Source: Saksenaea vasiformis B4078
Lineage: Eukaryota; Mucoromycota; Mucoromycetes; Mucorales; Saksenaeaceae
Direction: 5' to 3'
Assembly: GCA_000697055.1 (NCBI GenBank)
Contig: JNDT01002416.1
Location: forward strand, 164,436-228,435
DNA: 64,000 nt
A program made the translations under genes and the position numbers. The first letter of the stretch is position 1. Every line of letters starts with the position of its first letter. Below are positions 43,896 through 53,790 of the stretch, piece after piece. A model generated the notes under the pieces. That model ran no database searches. It was not told the DNA's origin and was given only the letters and a program-made list of their open reading frames with translations.

Positions 43896-44648
43896 CTAAG
43901 CGACGAGAAGGGTCATACCAGGAGGCGGAGCAGGATTGGATGTGAATTGACTGTACCAGACAGGGGCCTCGACCGCGCAACTGCTTGAAGCTTTAGGTGC
44001 ATTTTTCTTCTTGCAGATGAATTTCCAGGCACGCCAAAGCCAGTTTCGACGATCCTCTGTAACGTGTTCCAGAGAAACTTGACTCTTTTTCGACGCTGAA
44101 GAACGTTTTCTGGAGACCAAGCGCCTTGCCTTCTCAACAGGTGGTGCGCTCGCCTGTCTTTTAGGCAATGCCGCCGGGACCGGGCGCCGATCAACAGCGC
44201 TCGCGCGGCGGTAGCAAGGATTTGTTCTCGTAGTGGTAGTGGTAGCAGTGGTTACGGAAGAAGCGCTGGAGGAAGAAGAAGTAGCTGAATGGTCGATATA
44301 GAATGCATTGGATGTGTGAACACCTTTGGAAGGATCTGGTCGGTAGATTTTTTCTGCGGTGGGAAGGAACATGGAGTCATTGTGGTACGGGAATGGTAGT
44401 AGGCGCGGCGAGGCCATGACTCTATCGATGGAGGTTGTGGAGGATTGACATCGCTCGCGGCGTTGACGTGGTGGTGGTAAAGAAATGGTGGATGTGATGG
44501 ATGCTAAATCATTGCAGTAACGAGCTAAAAGCGCGGCTGATGGTGTAGATTCGCTGACGAGCGCGAGATTTTCTTTGGTTAATGGTAGTACTTTGGGATA
44601 GGATGAGGTGGAATAGGACGAGGTGGAACAGGATGAGAAACCATCCAT
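43896..44648 (-). CDS. Serine-rich basic protein of unknown function
   Basis: One exon, 250 aa. I recognise no domain. The N-terminus is Ser/Thr/Tyr-rich (SSCSTSSYSTSSY), the middle has poly-Ser, poly-Thr and Arg-rich runs, and the C-terminal third is basic (RKRSSASKKSQ) followed by NWLWRAWKFICKKKNA, an amphipathic or membrane-touching helix candidate. The frame is open throughout with a sensible ATG at 44648. A TATA-like site lies about 100 nt upstream, which supports a real gene. No signal peptide or clear transmembrane segment is seen. It could be a regulatory or signalling adaptor with phosphorylation sites. Confidence 0.6.
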   Translation of the reverse strand: MDGFSSCSTSSYSTSSYPKVLPLTKENLALVSESTPSAALLARYCNDLASITSTISLPPPRQRRERCQSSTTSIDRVMASPRLLPFPYHNDSMFLPTAEKIYRPDPSKGVHTSNAFYIDHSATSSSSSASSVTTATTTTTRTNPCYRRASAVDRRPVPAALPKRQASAPPVEKARRLVSRKRSSASKKSQVSLEHVTEDRRNWLWRAWKFICKKKNAPKASSSCAVEAPVWYSQFTSNPAPPPGMTLLVA

Positions 44649-44747
44649 GATGTATGTATATGAAAGAAGGAAAAAAAATATATGCAAAGAAGAGAAAGAT
44701 GTTGTGAACCAAGTGTTTTCAACCCGATTCCGTTCTAGGGGATTGCT

Positions 44748-44757
44748 TTATATATAA
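44748..44757 (-). promoter_or_regulatory. TATA box of the serine-rich gene
   Basis: On the minus strand the sequence reads CTTATATATAAAG about 100 nt before the ATG at 44648. Confidence 0.5.
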
Positions 44758-46289
44758 GCTGTCTCAAAGCTTAATAGATGGCTGATAGTCTGGCCAAGGA
44801 GGATTGGGGTGGAGATGGGTCCTCTGCTGTGACAGGGGCCAGAGAAAGAATTGCTAAGGATTGCCCAATTAGTCCTTACATTTTCGATTTTGATATACAT
44901 GGTTGCACAGTCCGTTTATTTGGGTTGTGGTCGGGGCCATGAATTCTTTTTTTTCGCTTTTGCACCCGGTTCCCCATCTGCTCCCGCCTACTTCGATCAT
45001 TATTGCCAATCATCACTATTTTACCGTGCATTGAGATTCTAGACGCTTTTCCATAATCGCCAATGCTTTTACTATGCCACTGCAAGGTAACATGATGGAG
45101 GAATGAGCTAATTAATAGGTCTATATCAATGGCCCTTGCAACCTTTCATCTTCATTCTTATTTTAGGTACCACCCACTCAAAGACGTGGTTGCATGTGCA
45201 ACAATGCAAAACCTTAAATATGAAATAGGAACAGAAAAAGTATTTATCTCGCAGCGCGATTGTTTGTCTCGTGAAGAAATCATCAGTTTTTTTTTCTCTT
45301 CGCGACATTCCTCTATCTATTTTCGATAGAAAGATGGGCCCGTGCATTTAGGATCATCCTCCCATACGGTCAAGCCCGAATCATTTCCCGTCCTCGTTTT
45401 GTTCTCGATCACCGCCAAGAACCATTTTCTCCGACCATGCGGCTTACACCACCAGCGGGCTTGTTTTGCGCCCGCGGTCTCTCTTTTCTTTTTCTTTTTT
45501 AGGCCCGGCGTTTTGCTGTTCCCCGGTCCCACCCCTGGAACTACCATAGAAACACGGGTTCCACTCCAGGCCTTCGGATGCCATCAAATTACAGTGTCAA
45601 ATAGTTCCGATGGCTTACGAGACCGGTTGTTATTGTGTCACGAGCCAATGTTCACAATAAGTGGTCCAGATCTGCACCACCATCTCCCACACAAGCTAAA
45701 AAAAAAAAAAAGATTTCGCGGAATCCGTTCAACTTTTTTTTTTGTCCTCCATCGATTTTTTCAAAGGAGTGTAGAAAAAAGGAAAGAGGGGGAACGCTTG
45801 ACTAAACCTGACTAGGGGCTACCTAATGATTAGTGTCAAGCAACCCCCTTTCCCCGGGTGAACTGCAAAACGATATCAAATGTACGCCCTATTCTGTACC
45901 AAGGCATGGCGTAATTATTCGTTCCAGCAACGATCCAGTCAATGATCTGCAAAGCAGCCATAGGAGGTTGTTGTTGTTCTTTTTATGTGAGACTACAACT
46001 GCTGCAACCAATTTTTTTCGTGTTCGCGTGGTTGGCATTCCGCATGGTTACTCTATTATTTCACCAGCCTATCTTATTCGCATTAAGCATTGGGTTTGCT
46101 TCGGCTTCTTTACCGACAGTACCACGCATGATTGGATCGATGTTCCACCAAAAACAACGTTCGGCTATGTCTATTTCATACTAATACCGGGCATTGGCGG
46201 AATGTTTGTTTATACACATATTTACGCATATCGTTAAATCTAAAGGAGTGGGGCAGGCGAGGAGATGTCAACTGTAACGGGTATCGTGT
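44758..46289. other. Unassigned region with pyrimidine-rich and GC-rich patches
   Basis: About 1.5 kb. Two overlapping + strand frames near 45833-46237 and 45942-46184 could encode a hydrophobic peptide but they compete with each other and match nothing I know. A GC-rich stretch near 45330-45550 looks like promoter DNA. Confidence 0.4.
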
Positions 46290-47044
46290 CTACTCCATGT
46301 CCATTGCAGCTACACCGGAATTTGACTTGTCTTTACTCTTTTTGTCTTCATCCTTTGACTCTTTGTTTAATCGGATTGTCTTAATTCGGCTCATTCCGTT
46401 CTGGTCTCCGTCCCATTCACGTAATACCTTGACATTCTTGCCATTTGTCAGATCCGGTAATTCTGCATCATCAGCAGTCAATTATGCATTCTTGCAAGAC
46501 AATGCACAGGCTTACCAAAACCGGATACATATTCCGCATTCTCACTCGAGATCAACGCCTCCAACATATGCTCGCGAGACGATTTTGGTCGTTTAAACGA
46601 CTCGCGTTCTTTTCGCAGTTTCTCGAGCTCCTCATTGTTACGCTGTAAATACCTGAATGTAACGGTCAGACCAGCACTTATAAACCGCAACGGGACGTAC
46701 ATATCAATTAATTCATGGATATCCGCTTTGGAAGCACAGGGCAGCGCATCATCAAAAGCGAAACGAAACCACAGCCAACGCTCGGCTAAACAACAGCAGA
46801 AAAAAAGTTAAACAAAAGCTGCCAGCAGTAGCAAATGAGTACCTTTTGGATTGGATGAACGTTCCACCGATTTCTTTTCCAATTTCTCTCTTCGCATGTA
46901 CACACGAGAGAGCTGTTTTGCTTTTCGTGAATAAGGATGAATGTTCTCTCTGTTTTTAATGGTCTTTAGGGTCAGTCTTTTGCTTCCTGCCTAATGATAT
47001 TGTTAATGACTTGTTCACATGGTTTTGTCCATTTTATCTACCAT
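46290..47044 (-). CDS. TMA16: Translation machinery-associated protein 16 (TMA16)
   Basis: TMA16 is a small conserved protein that binds pre-60S ribosomal particles during nuclear maturation. Four exons, 47044-47042 (just the ATG), 46990-46843, 46785-46516 and 46462-46290, give 197 aa. The family signature is clear: IHPYSRKAKQLSRVYMRREK, ERWLWFRFAFDD, DIHELIDMYVPLRF, a helix-rich middle, and YVSGFELPDLTNG...VKVLREWDGDQNG. The tail is Lys/Asp-rich and low complexity. The ATG-only first exon is inferred from the intron gtagat...attag, and gives the expected short basic start MAGSKRLTLK. The unspliced frame upstream of exon 2 has no other ATG in a good position. Confidence 0.92.
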
Positions 47045-48726
47045 TGTAATCGATGTCGGCTGAATCTCGTTCAAAAGTTCGATTTTTTTGTTACTGGAGT
47101 GGTGAAAGTCACTGTGACTCGTTAATGCGTCCTCCATCGATTGCCCGCCAAGGGAAGCAGCCAAAACTTAATGCCTCTTAACTAATAGGACAGTCAAGGC
47201 AACAACAATCGTCAGATAGCAGTTGGAGATATAAACTATGGCGTGGTAATGATAGCTACGACGATACGTTTTGCAGAAGCAGAAGATCAACGTAAAACGC
47301 AGCAATACAACGGTGAGAATCGACTCGGTCGAAGTCTCTTTTTTAAAGCGTAACTTATACATTCGACCGCAGTTGCCATGTAAAGAGATAGTACAGCCAA
47401 AAATTTATTGCCCGAGAGATTACTAACTTCCTTTCTGGCAACTGAGGGTTGGAGCAAAAAAGGGATCCCATCTCACTAATGTAATTCTATCCTGTAAAGC
47501 AAGTTTCGTTAGACGCAACTATGTAAATGTCAAAGACGTGAATCTAGCCTAAGGCCACCAAGCCATTTATTTAGCACACATCTATGCCATAGACATGTAC
47601 TGAAAAATAAAAGCCTGGGATAGAAATGGTACAACATGCAATTCCAGATCACTGACTGCACTGTAGGATGACATTGTTTTATCCTCTATCTATCAAATAA
47701 GACCCAAGAAGGATGCTACATCACATGGAAATGCATGGTGAGAGGGCATATAGCAAGAGAAAGTGTTGAGAGACGTTACAAGAAAAAGTATCATCACAAG
47801 AAAACTGACTGCATGATTGATCATTCGAGTCGGCTGAGGTGCGCTTTTGCCCTGTAGCCCTCCCACAGCCCTTTCCTTTTTCTCATATTTTATTTTCTCG
47901 AAGCACAACCTTGGTTCCTTCATGTAGGCGGGATATATTTAGTATAAACTGCTATTCAATAAATAGTAAGTTATAGGCAGGGCACTTCAGCATCTAGTGA
48001 GAATGAAATCTCACAAAGTTCACAGGATAAAATTTCGCAGATAAGCAGATGGACTGTCGTAATATAGCGTACCAGTAGGTGACTGACGAGTCGCTGAAAC
48101 TGGAGAACACCTGAGTGTCCTGAGGTATGGTTCTTGCTGTAAGGTGCATTCTTCTTTGAAACTTAATGACGGCTTCATTAAGTTTAGTGTTGTCTCTGAA
48201 GGCTGAGCCATGCAGAAACAAATAGTCGAATCAACTCTAATAATGCAAGACAGTAAACAAACACAGCAGCGTGACCATCAGCTATTACGTGTTTTTAATC
48301 TATGCGTAGCCATCCTTTTTTTCTTTCTTACTCTCGAAGTCAAACGGTCTCCATCATAAGCGTGCAACAATGGATGCGCTCTCCACAGTAAAGTAAGAAC
48401 AACAGCAAGCATACACTGCTGTAAAATTCTGTTAGGATCTTTGTACGCTAAGCTTCTGCATACTACGCATAGACGCCGCTTAAATATGCATCTTTGCTTT
48501 AACTTCATTCAAGGACTTTGTTATTAACAGGACGGAATATATCCAAAGTTCTATATAGGGTCTTGTAGCTGTCAAGAATATTTGAACATTATGGGACGAG
48601 GGAATGGTGGCACCGGGCTAGGCCGCATTTGTCCGCACCGGGAATTTGTGTTACAAGCAGAGCCTTTCCGCTTTGTCATTAAGTTTCCATGCTTTCCCCT
48701 TTTGTATTTCATCTCTTTCTCTCGTA
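47045..48726. other. Unassigned region
   Basis: About 1.7 kb. A minus-strand frame at 47168-47362 encodes two hydrophobic stretches (ILTVVLLRFTLIFCF and CYLTIVVALTVLLV). It could be a fragment of a membrane protein, but no neighbouring exon supports it. Nothing else is supportable. Confidence 0.4.
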
Positions 48727-49309
48727 ATGAAAATTCCTGCTGAGATTATCGAACGGTATCCACGTCTTGGGGAAATTGTCACGCTATGCACGCAGCGACC
48801 GGAGAAAACGGCGATTTGGGAAGATCTAATCTTTGAGAACCTTTCTCTTATTGAAGCTGGGCCAGATAAAATGACATGGGAATTCGCGATAGATAGCATC
48901 CACTGTAACCAGTAAGTCGATGGGATTTACTCAAGCAAAAAATGAACGATTCCATGCTTTTAGACTTGGTAGTCTTCATGGAGGATGCGTAGCCACCATC
49001 ATCGATATCTGCAGTAGCTTTACCGTCGCGGTGCATGAAGGTAAGGTTTTAAGATGGAAGTGATACACTTGTGGGACTTAATTTCTGACCCATGTAGGGC
49101 CAATGCAGTGGAAATTATTGGGGATCTCCACAGACCTTTCAGTTTCGTATTTACGCGGAGTCCCTGGTGGTAAGACCATCCGCATCGAATGCGAGTTACA
49201 TCGACTCGGAAGAACGCTGGCAAACATTTTCTCCAAGGTGTACGATGAAGAAAACAGGCTTTGCTATACAGGCAGCCATACGAAATTCCGCTTTGATCCG
49301 AAACTGTAG
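48727..49309 (+). CDS. Hotdog-fold acyl-CoA thioesterase, ACOT13/PaaI-like
   Basis: Predicted to hydrolyse acyl-CoA thioesters. Three exons, 48727-48911, 48964-49040 and 49098-49309, give 157 aa, the usual single-hotdog length. The hallmark NQLGSLHGGCVATIIDICSS matches the family's N-x-x-G-x-x-HGG-x-x-x-x-x-x-D active-site helix. It is followed by ISTDLSVSYLRGVPGGKTI and the final strand LCYTGSHTKFRF. Both introns fall in frame and join the conserved blocks without gaps. No mitochondrial targeting sequence is obvious. The alternative is a related hotdog hydratase, but the HGG plus TDLSVSYL pattern favours a thioesterase. Confidence 0.9.
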
Positions 49310-50158
49310 ATGCCAGTTTCCACGAGAACCCCTCTTCCTTTTGGTGGGAAGAGTAATATATAATATACGCTTGTAAATTCTTGCCTCTTTTTCTCTCCAG
49401 ATATCATTAGATCCTCTAGGTAAATTATACAACCTCTCCGCAAATATCTTGGACCTACGTTTGATTTACATCCAACGGCATTCGAATCGGTGTATGAACA
49501 TAAAAAAGGTGGTGTCAGAGGAATTGTTCCCGTTATGTGGGGTTTTTCTCAACGCACCCAAAAAAGCGATGATTGGCTCTGCGATGCTGCGCTACTGAAA
49601 TTTCCAAATGGTAGACAGTCGAGTTTTACGGACGTATGTCATTGCTCATTCGGGCCATATTGAAATAGCCCTGTATAGATCCTGCAGTACAACGGGAACA
49701 TGTATCTATGCTGCAGCTCTAGTATTGAGTGAGCTGAGGTTAGACTGCTGAAATCTACCTGTTGCCAGATATAATGATGGATACGAAAACGTTAGAAATG
49801 GTGCTGGGATATCGTCAGTGAAGCTGATGTGGTGCCTTCTATAGTGCTCTTTGCTAATTGTTTCGTGGATGACGGCATAGCAAACCTTCTCAGATGCTTT
49901 ACCCTATCCAGGTTGTTCGATACGAAGTAGCACATACTGGAGAAGTATCAATTTTACGCATACAGAACTAGTGCATGTTGCTCGTTGATGCATCAAGCGT
50001 TATGGATCTCCCAGACTGAGTGCCCTTCTTTTTCTCGCCAAGGTGTCATCTGACCATCTTCACCTGAGAGGTTCTTCTCAAACAAACAGTCACATAGCTT
50101 TTTTCCTTTGCAGCTGTCTTGTTTCTTTGGTTCCGTCTTTTTGTGCAGTGGAATCATC
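49310..50158. other. Intergenic region
   Basis: About 850 bp between two same-strand genes. No supported coding sequence; the DPH3 promoter should lie in the last few hundred bases. Confidence 0.5.
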
Positions 50159-50517
50159 ATGACTTCGTTTTACGACGAGGTAAGCGACGATCCGTTGTGA
50201 ATGAGACCGAAAATTGATCTTGTATTCTCCTGAATAGATCGAGATCGAGGACATGGAGTTTAACGAGGATGAGGAGGTGTACACTTACCCTTGTCCTTGT
50301 GGTGATAAATTCATGATTTCTCTGGTATGTTGGTTAATTGTCTTGGCCAAATGAACTCAATCCTTTCGCTTTGCAGGAGGATCTAAGGGATGGTGAAGAC
50401 GTTGCCCGCTGTCCATCATGTTCCCTTATTATCCGGGTCATTTATGATCCTGACGAATTTGCAGACGAGGACGAAGGGTCGTCTTTCCAAGTGGACACAG
50501 CCATAACAGTTGCATAA
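50159..50517 (+). CDS. DPH3: Diphthamide biosynthesis protein 3 / Kti11
   Basis: Dph3/Kti11 is a small metal-binding protein that donates electrons to Dph1-Dph2 in the first step of diphthamide synthesis on eEF2, and also supports Elongator. Three exons, 50159-50179, 50238-50324 and 50377-50517, give 82 aa. The DPH-type zinc-finger motif is complete: [19 protein letters not shown] and [16 protein letters not shown], with four Cys ligands (C-x-C and C-x2-C). It opens [15 protein letters not shown], as in the family. An Ats1/Kti13-like gene, its known partner, lies at 7.6-8.6 kb. Assignment is secure. Confidence 0.97.
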
Positions 50518-50604
50518 GCGTATAGCTACGCTATTTCATTTCCCTCCCTCTGATCCTTTTCCTAAAAACCATAGCTTCTTTTTATCTTTTATTTTCTTTC
50601 ATCC

Positions 50605-51645
50605 TCAAATATCCTTTCTGTTTTCTGTCGATTGATTCTTGACCACTCGTTCAAATGCATTGCGTTCTTCTGCCAAACGGTTATATTCCTCAGATTGCTG
50701 TGCCACCTGCTTCTTGAGCGTCTCAAAGTCACGTTCTTGCTGTTGGAGTTCTTTCAATTCTTTCGACAGCTCCGTCACCTGTTTCTTATAACTAGCCTCC
50801 ATGTCAATCAATCGCTGCTGATCTTTTGTAACGGCCGCAGACTGTATCTTATGCTCAGTATCTTTTTCTTGTTATCAAGCCATCTATACCTCTTTCTTGA
50901 TATTATCAAGTTCCTCTTCTCGCTGCAACATCTGAACAACCAAAGTGCTTGTTCTCTCCAGAATCCTTAAGGTAAATAATGGTTAATATCCACAGCTTGT
51001 TGACTGGAGCATACTTACAAGGATAAGAACAGAGTGAAGCCTGTCAGGTACAAGTTTCTCTGAGCGTAAAACTTCTTAGCCTTGATACTCGTTTCAAGGC
51101 TATAGTCATGGTGGTGTTGTTCTTCTTGTGCGTCCGCTTCGATTCTTTGCAATCGATTGATAGTATCTTTTCGACAAGGTGTCAAACTCCTGCTGTCCTT
51201 TTTTTTTTTTTACGTCCTTACCAATGAAAAGAACAAAAATAAAGCTGATAACATAGCACTTCAGTATTCCCTTCCATCTCATGATCGTTTTGATACACAT
51301 ACCCCATCACAATCTTCAGTCCGTAAACCGCCTTGGCAATCTTTTTATACAAGACACGTCAATATTGCCTTTTCACCATTTTCGAGTTTTAACGTACCAG
51401 GGGTGAGGTTGTCATGAACTTCACCAATAACCTACGCCAGTGTGATGGCAAAGGCAGCTACAACACGACCATGTCAGCTCAATTATGGCACCGAGATGCG
51501 CAGATTTATGCTTACCACAAGCATGCCAAAGATAAACATCTATCCAACCGTGCACCCCTTAATATTCCTGACCGCTTCCAAACAATGCTACTGCATTTAC
51601 CTCAATCACCAATATACCAAACGTAACAGTGTAGTAAATCGTCAT
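50605..51645 (-). CDS. BAP31/Yet3-like endoplasmic reticulum membrane protein
   Basis: BAP31 and yeast Yet1/Yet3 are ER membrane chaperone-like proteins with three N-terminal transmembrane segments and a cytosolic coiled coil. Eight exons splice in frame to 216 aa: 51645-51601, 51539-51516, 51457-51398, 51340-51303, 51244-51222, 51166-51019, 50965-50890 and 50841-50605. The assembled protein begins MTIYYTVTFGILVIE, then LPLPSHWRRLLVKF, IAKAVYGLKIVMG, NRLQRIEADAQEE, KKFYAQRNLYLTGFTLFLSL and LERTSTLVVQMLQREEEL. The C-terminus is a continuous coiled coil rich in Glu, Gln and Lys. Several exons are tiny (23, 24 and 38 nt), so the gene is easy to miss; only the frame-consistent splice plan restores the family sequence. 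The C-terminus lacks a KKxx motif. Confidence 0.9.
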
Positions 51646-52636
51646 AGTTCAAGTACAAAAAGAGAAAAACAAGTAAACGAAGAGTCTTGGCACAGGACAA
51701 GCGCTTTTTACTCAATTTTTGGTAACTCCCGTTTCTAATCACCGCAGTCTTCACATGTTCGTGACTCGAAGGAAAAAAAAAAGTACCAGATCCTTTTACC
51801 TGGTTCACCGCTCATGATAACTCCCGTCATGGAGACAGGACCCAATCTACTCAACCTTGATTTGATAGAAACTAAGGGGAGCGATCGGCTCGATACTGCT
51901 ATTGGTTTGATCCTGAAGTGGTTTCACATGTAGTTTACTAAGGATGAGAAGGTCAGGATCCTCCAATAAAACAGGTCATTTAGAGCAATGTATGTCAATA
52001 GCAGTGGATATTCAAATGTCATACCTAATCTAGATACAGCAACTGTAGAGACTAGAAAGTTTAAACATCTAGGATGAATAAACTCAATACAGAGAAATTC
52101 AATGGTCCTTACTTGGTCCTTGGTAATAAATGTAAACGAAACAGAACTATGCAAAGTAAGATGTAGCAGTTGATGATTTTCTTTTTCATTTATTGCTGTG
52201 ACATTTATGTTGCGTGCTGTTTTCGGCCACTCTGCAAACTTCCTTCTGCGAGATTTTGGTTCGATCGTGTTCGTGGCTACAGGCAATATTTCACACGATC
52301 GTTTTTGCTATGGAACAGTTATTGAGTGACATATAGGATATCGACTTCGATATGATCAAGTCGTCTACCGTTTCAAATGGCTCATTTCCATGTCAGTCAA
52401 GATAATAGCGAGATAACTTCCAAGCTATCATTACTACAAGCTTCAATGTAAGGATCCCTTCGACTATCAGTTAAATGCCTTCCCAAGCCATTATCAAATG
52501 CCTTAATAGTTTTATAGAGCATTTTGCGTAGCCTAAAATTAGTGCTACTGGCTAGTGCAAATGACTTCTCATTAGACGGAAAACGACATGCAATGCTTCT
52601 CTACACAAAAACATCCATTTTACTTTTTTATTTGCT
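51646..52636. other. Intergenic region
   Basis: About 1 kb. A minus-strand frame at 51924-52286 (120 codons) has no recognisable domain and I do not call it. Confidence 0.5.
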
Positions 52637-53790
52637 TTACATATCATCGTCACTAGCAGCAACAGCATCACCTTCATCTTCATCACCGCTCACAAGCTCA
52701 TTTTCCTTTTCTGCTTGTGCCATCAGGGCAGCAAAGTCGCGATCATCCGTCTCGGACACCAGCTTGGCTTCCTTCTCAACCTTGAATCGCGACCACTTGT
52801 GGCTCTCCAACTTCTCTTTTATCGCAGCAACAGCTTTTTCCATCACCTGGAAACCCTGGGTCTTATCCAGCGCATCGGCGGTCACAACGTAAAATGGCGC
52901 TGCGAGATACGTGACCTGAACTGGCACATCTTCCGTGCCCTGTGCCTCACCAGCCTTCAATGCTTCCTTGATAGCATTAACACCATCCATACCAGTACAT
53001 CTCAAATCGAGTTCTAACAGATAATATGATCGGTAACTGATAATTTAAAGCTGCAAAACTTACGGGCACGGATCTTCACGGGCTGAGGAGTCATCTTACG
53101 TTTGATGTTGGAAAGCAACTCATTCAAGACGTTCTCAGGTATATCCATATCTGTGATAATTGAAGGATCACTTCACCGCAGTCATAGTTTAGCATTCTCC
53201 TTCTGCTTTCAATAGTATAAGGTGTCCTTACGTGACGGCGAGCTTAAAGGCATCGTGGGCGTGTCCGAACTTTCTGTACAAAGGCCATCCAATCTTTTCA
53301 TACAGTTCCTTGAGGGCAATATCGTGCTTCTCAGCGACGTGACGAAGAATTGAATGCACAATCTTAGACTTCTTGAATCTATCGTCGCATCTAGCAATAT
53401 CTTCTGGGGTAACGCGACGTTTAGACAAATCAATGTAACCTGTACAAAGAAAACGAATAAGACACGTAGTACTCGAAAAACTCCTCATTTTACCCTTCTC
53501 TTCATCCACTCTGAGAACCACGACAACTTCATTTCGATTAACACGGATAAGTTTTTGGACCGAACGGATACGTCTTCTTGACAACTCGGACAACAGAATC
53601 ATGCCCTCTCTATCACCATACTCTAACTAACAGAAAAATAGAATTAGCATCAGCATCACGCTTGATTTTGCTTCCTTACCAGTCTAACGTAGGCACCCAT
53701 ATCGGCGATCTGTCGCACATTGACCATGACGACATCATCCACCTTGGGAAACTCATTTTCGTACATACGACAGTGAAACTTGTCACTCAT
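52637..53790 (-). CDS. SUI2: Translation initiation factor eIF2 alpha subunit
   Basis: Alpha subunit of eIF2, which brings Met-tRNAi to the 40S subunit. Five exons, 53790-53680, 53626-53494, 53439-53232, 53170-53064 and 53013-52637, give 311 aa, close to the usual 300-315. The S1 domain contains [20 protein letters not shown] and [15 protein letters not shown]. The Ser in ELSRRR is the residue phosphorylated by Gcn2-type kinases and is kept here (residue 53 counting Met). The helical domain follows with [20 protein letters not shown], and the C-terminal domain ends in an acidic tail (SGDEDEGD...DDDM). Splice sites at VT|DPSII and A|QLDLR were chosen by frame. Assignment is secure. Confidence 0.97.

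Noticed and set aside
45833..46237. Two overlapping plus-strand frames with hydrophobic stretches
   Set aside because: They overlap in different frames, one lacks an ATG start, and neither matches a known membrane protein.
47168..47362. Hydrophobic minus-strand frame that could be part of an ABC transporter membrane domain
   Set aside because: Only 64 codons, with no ATP-binding motifs or neighbouring exons to support it.
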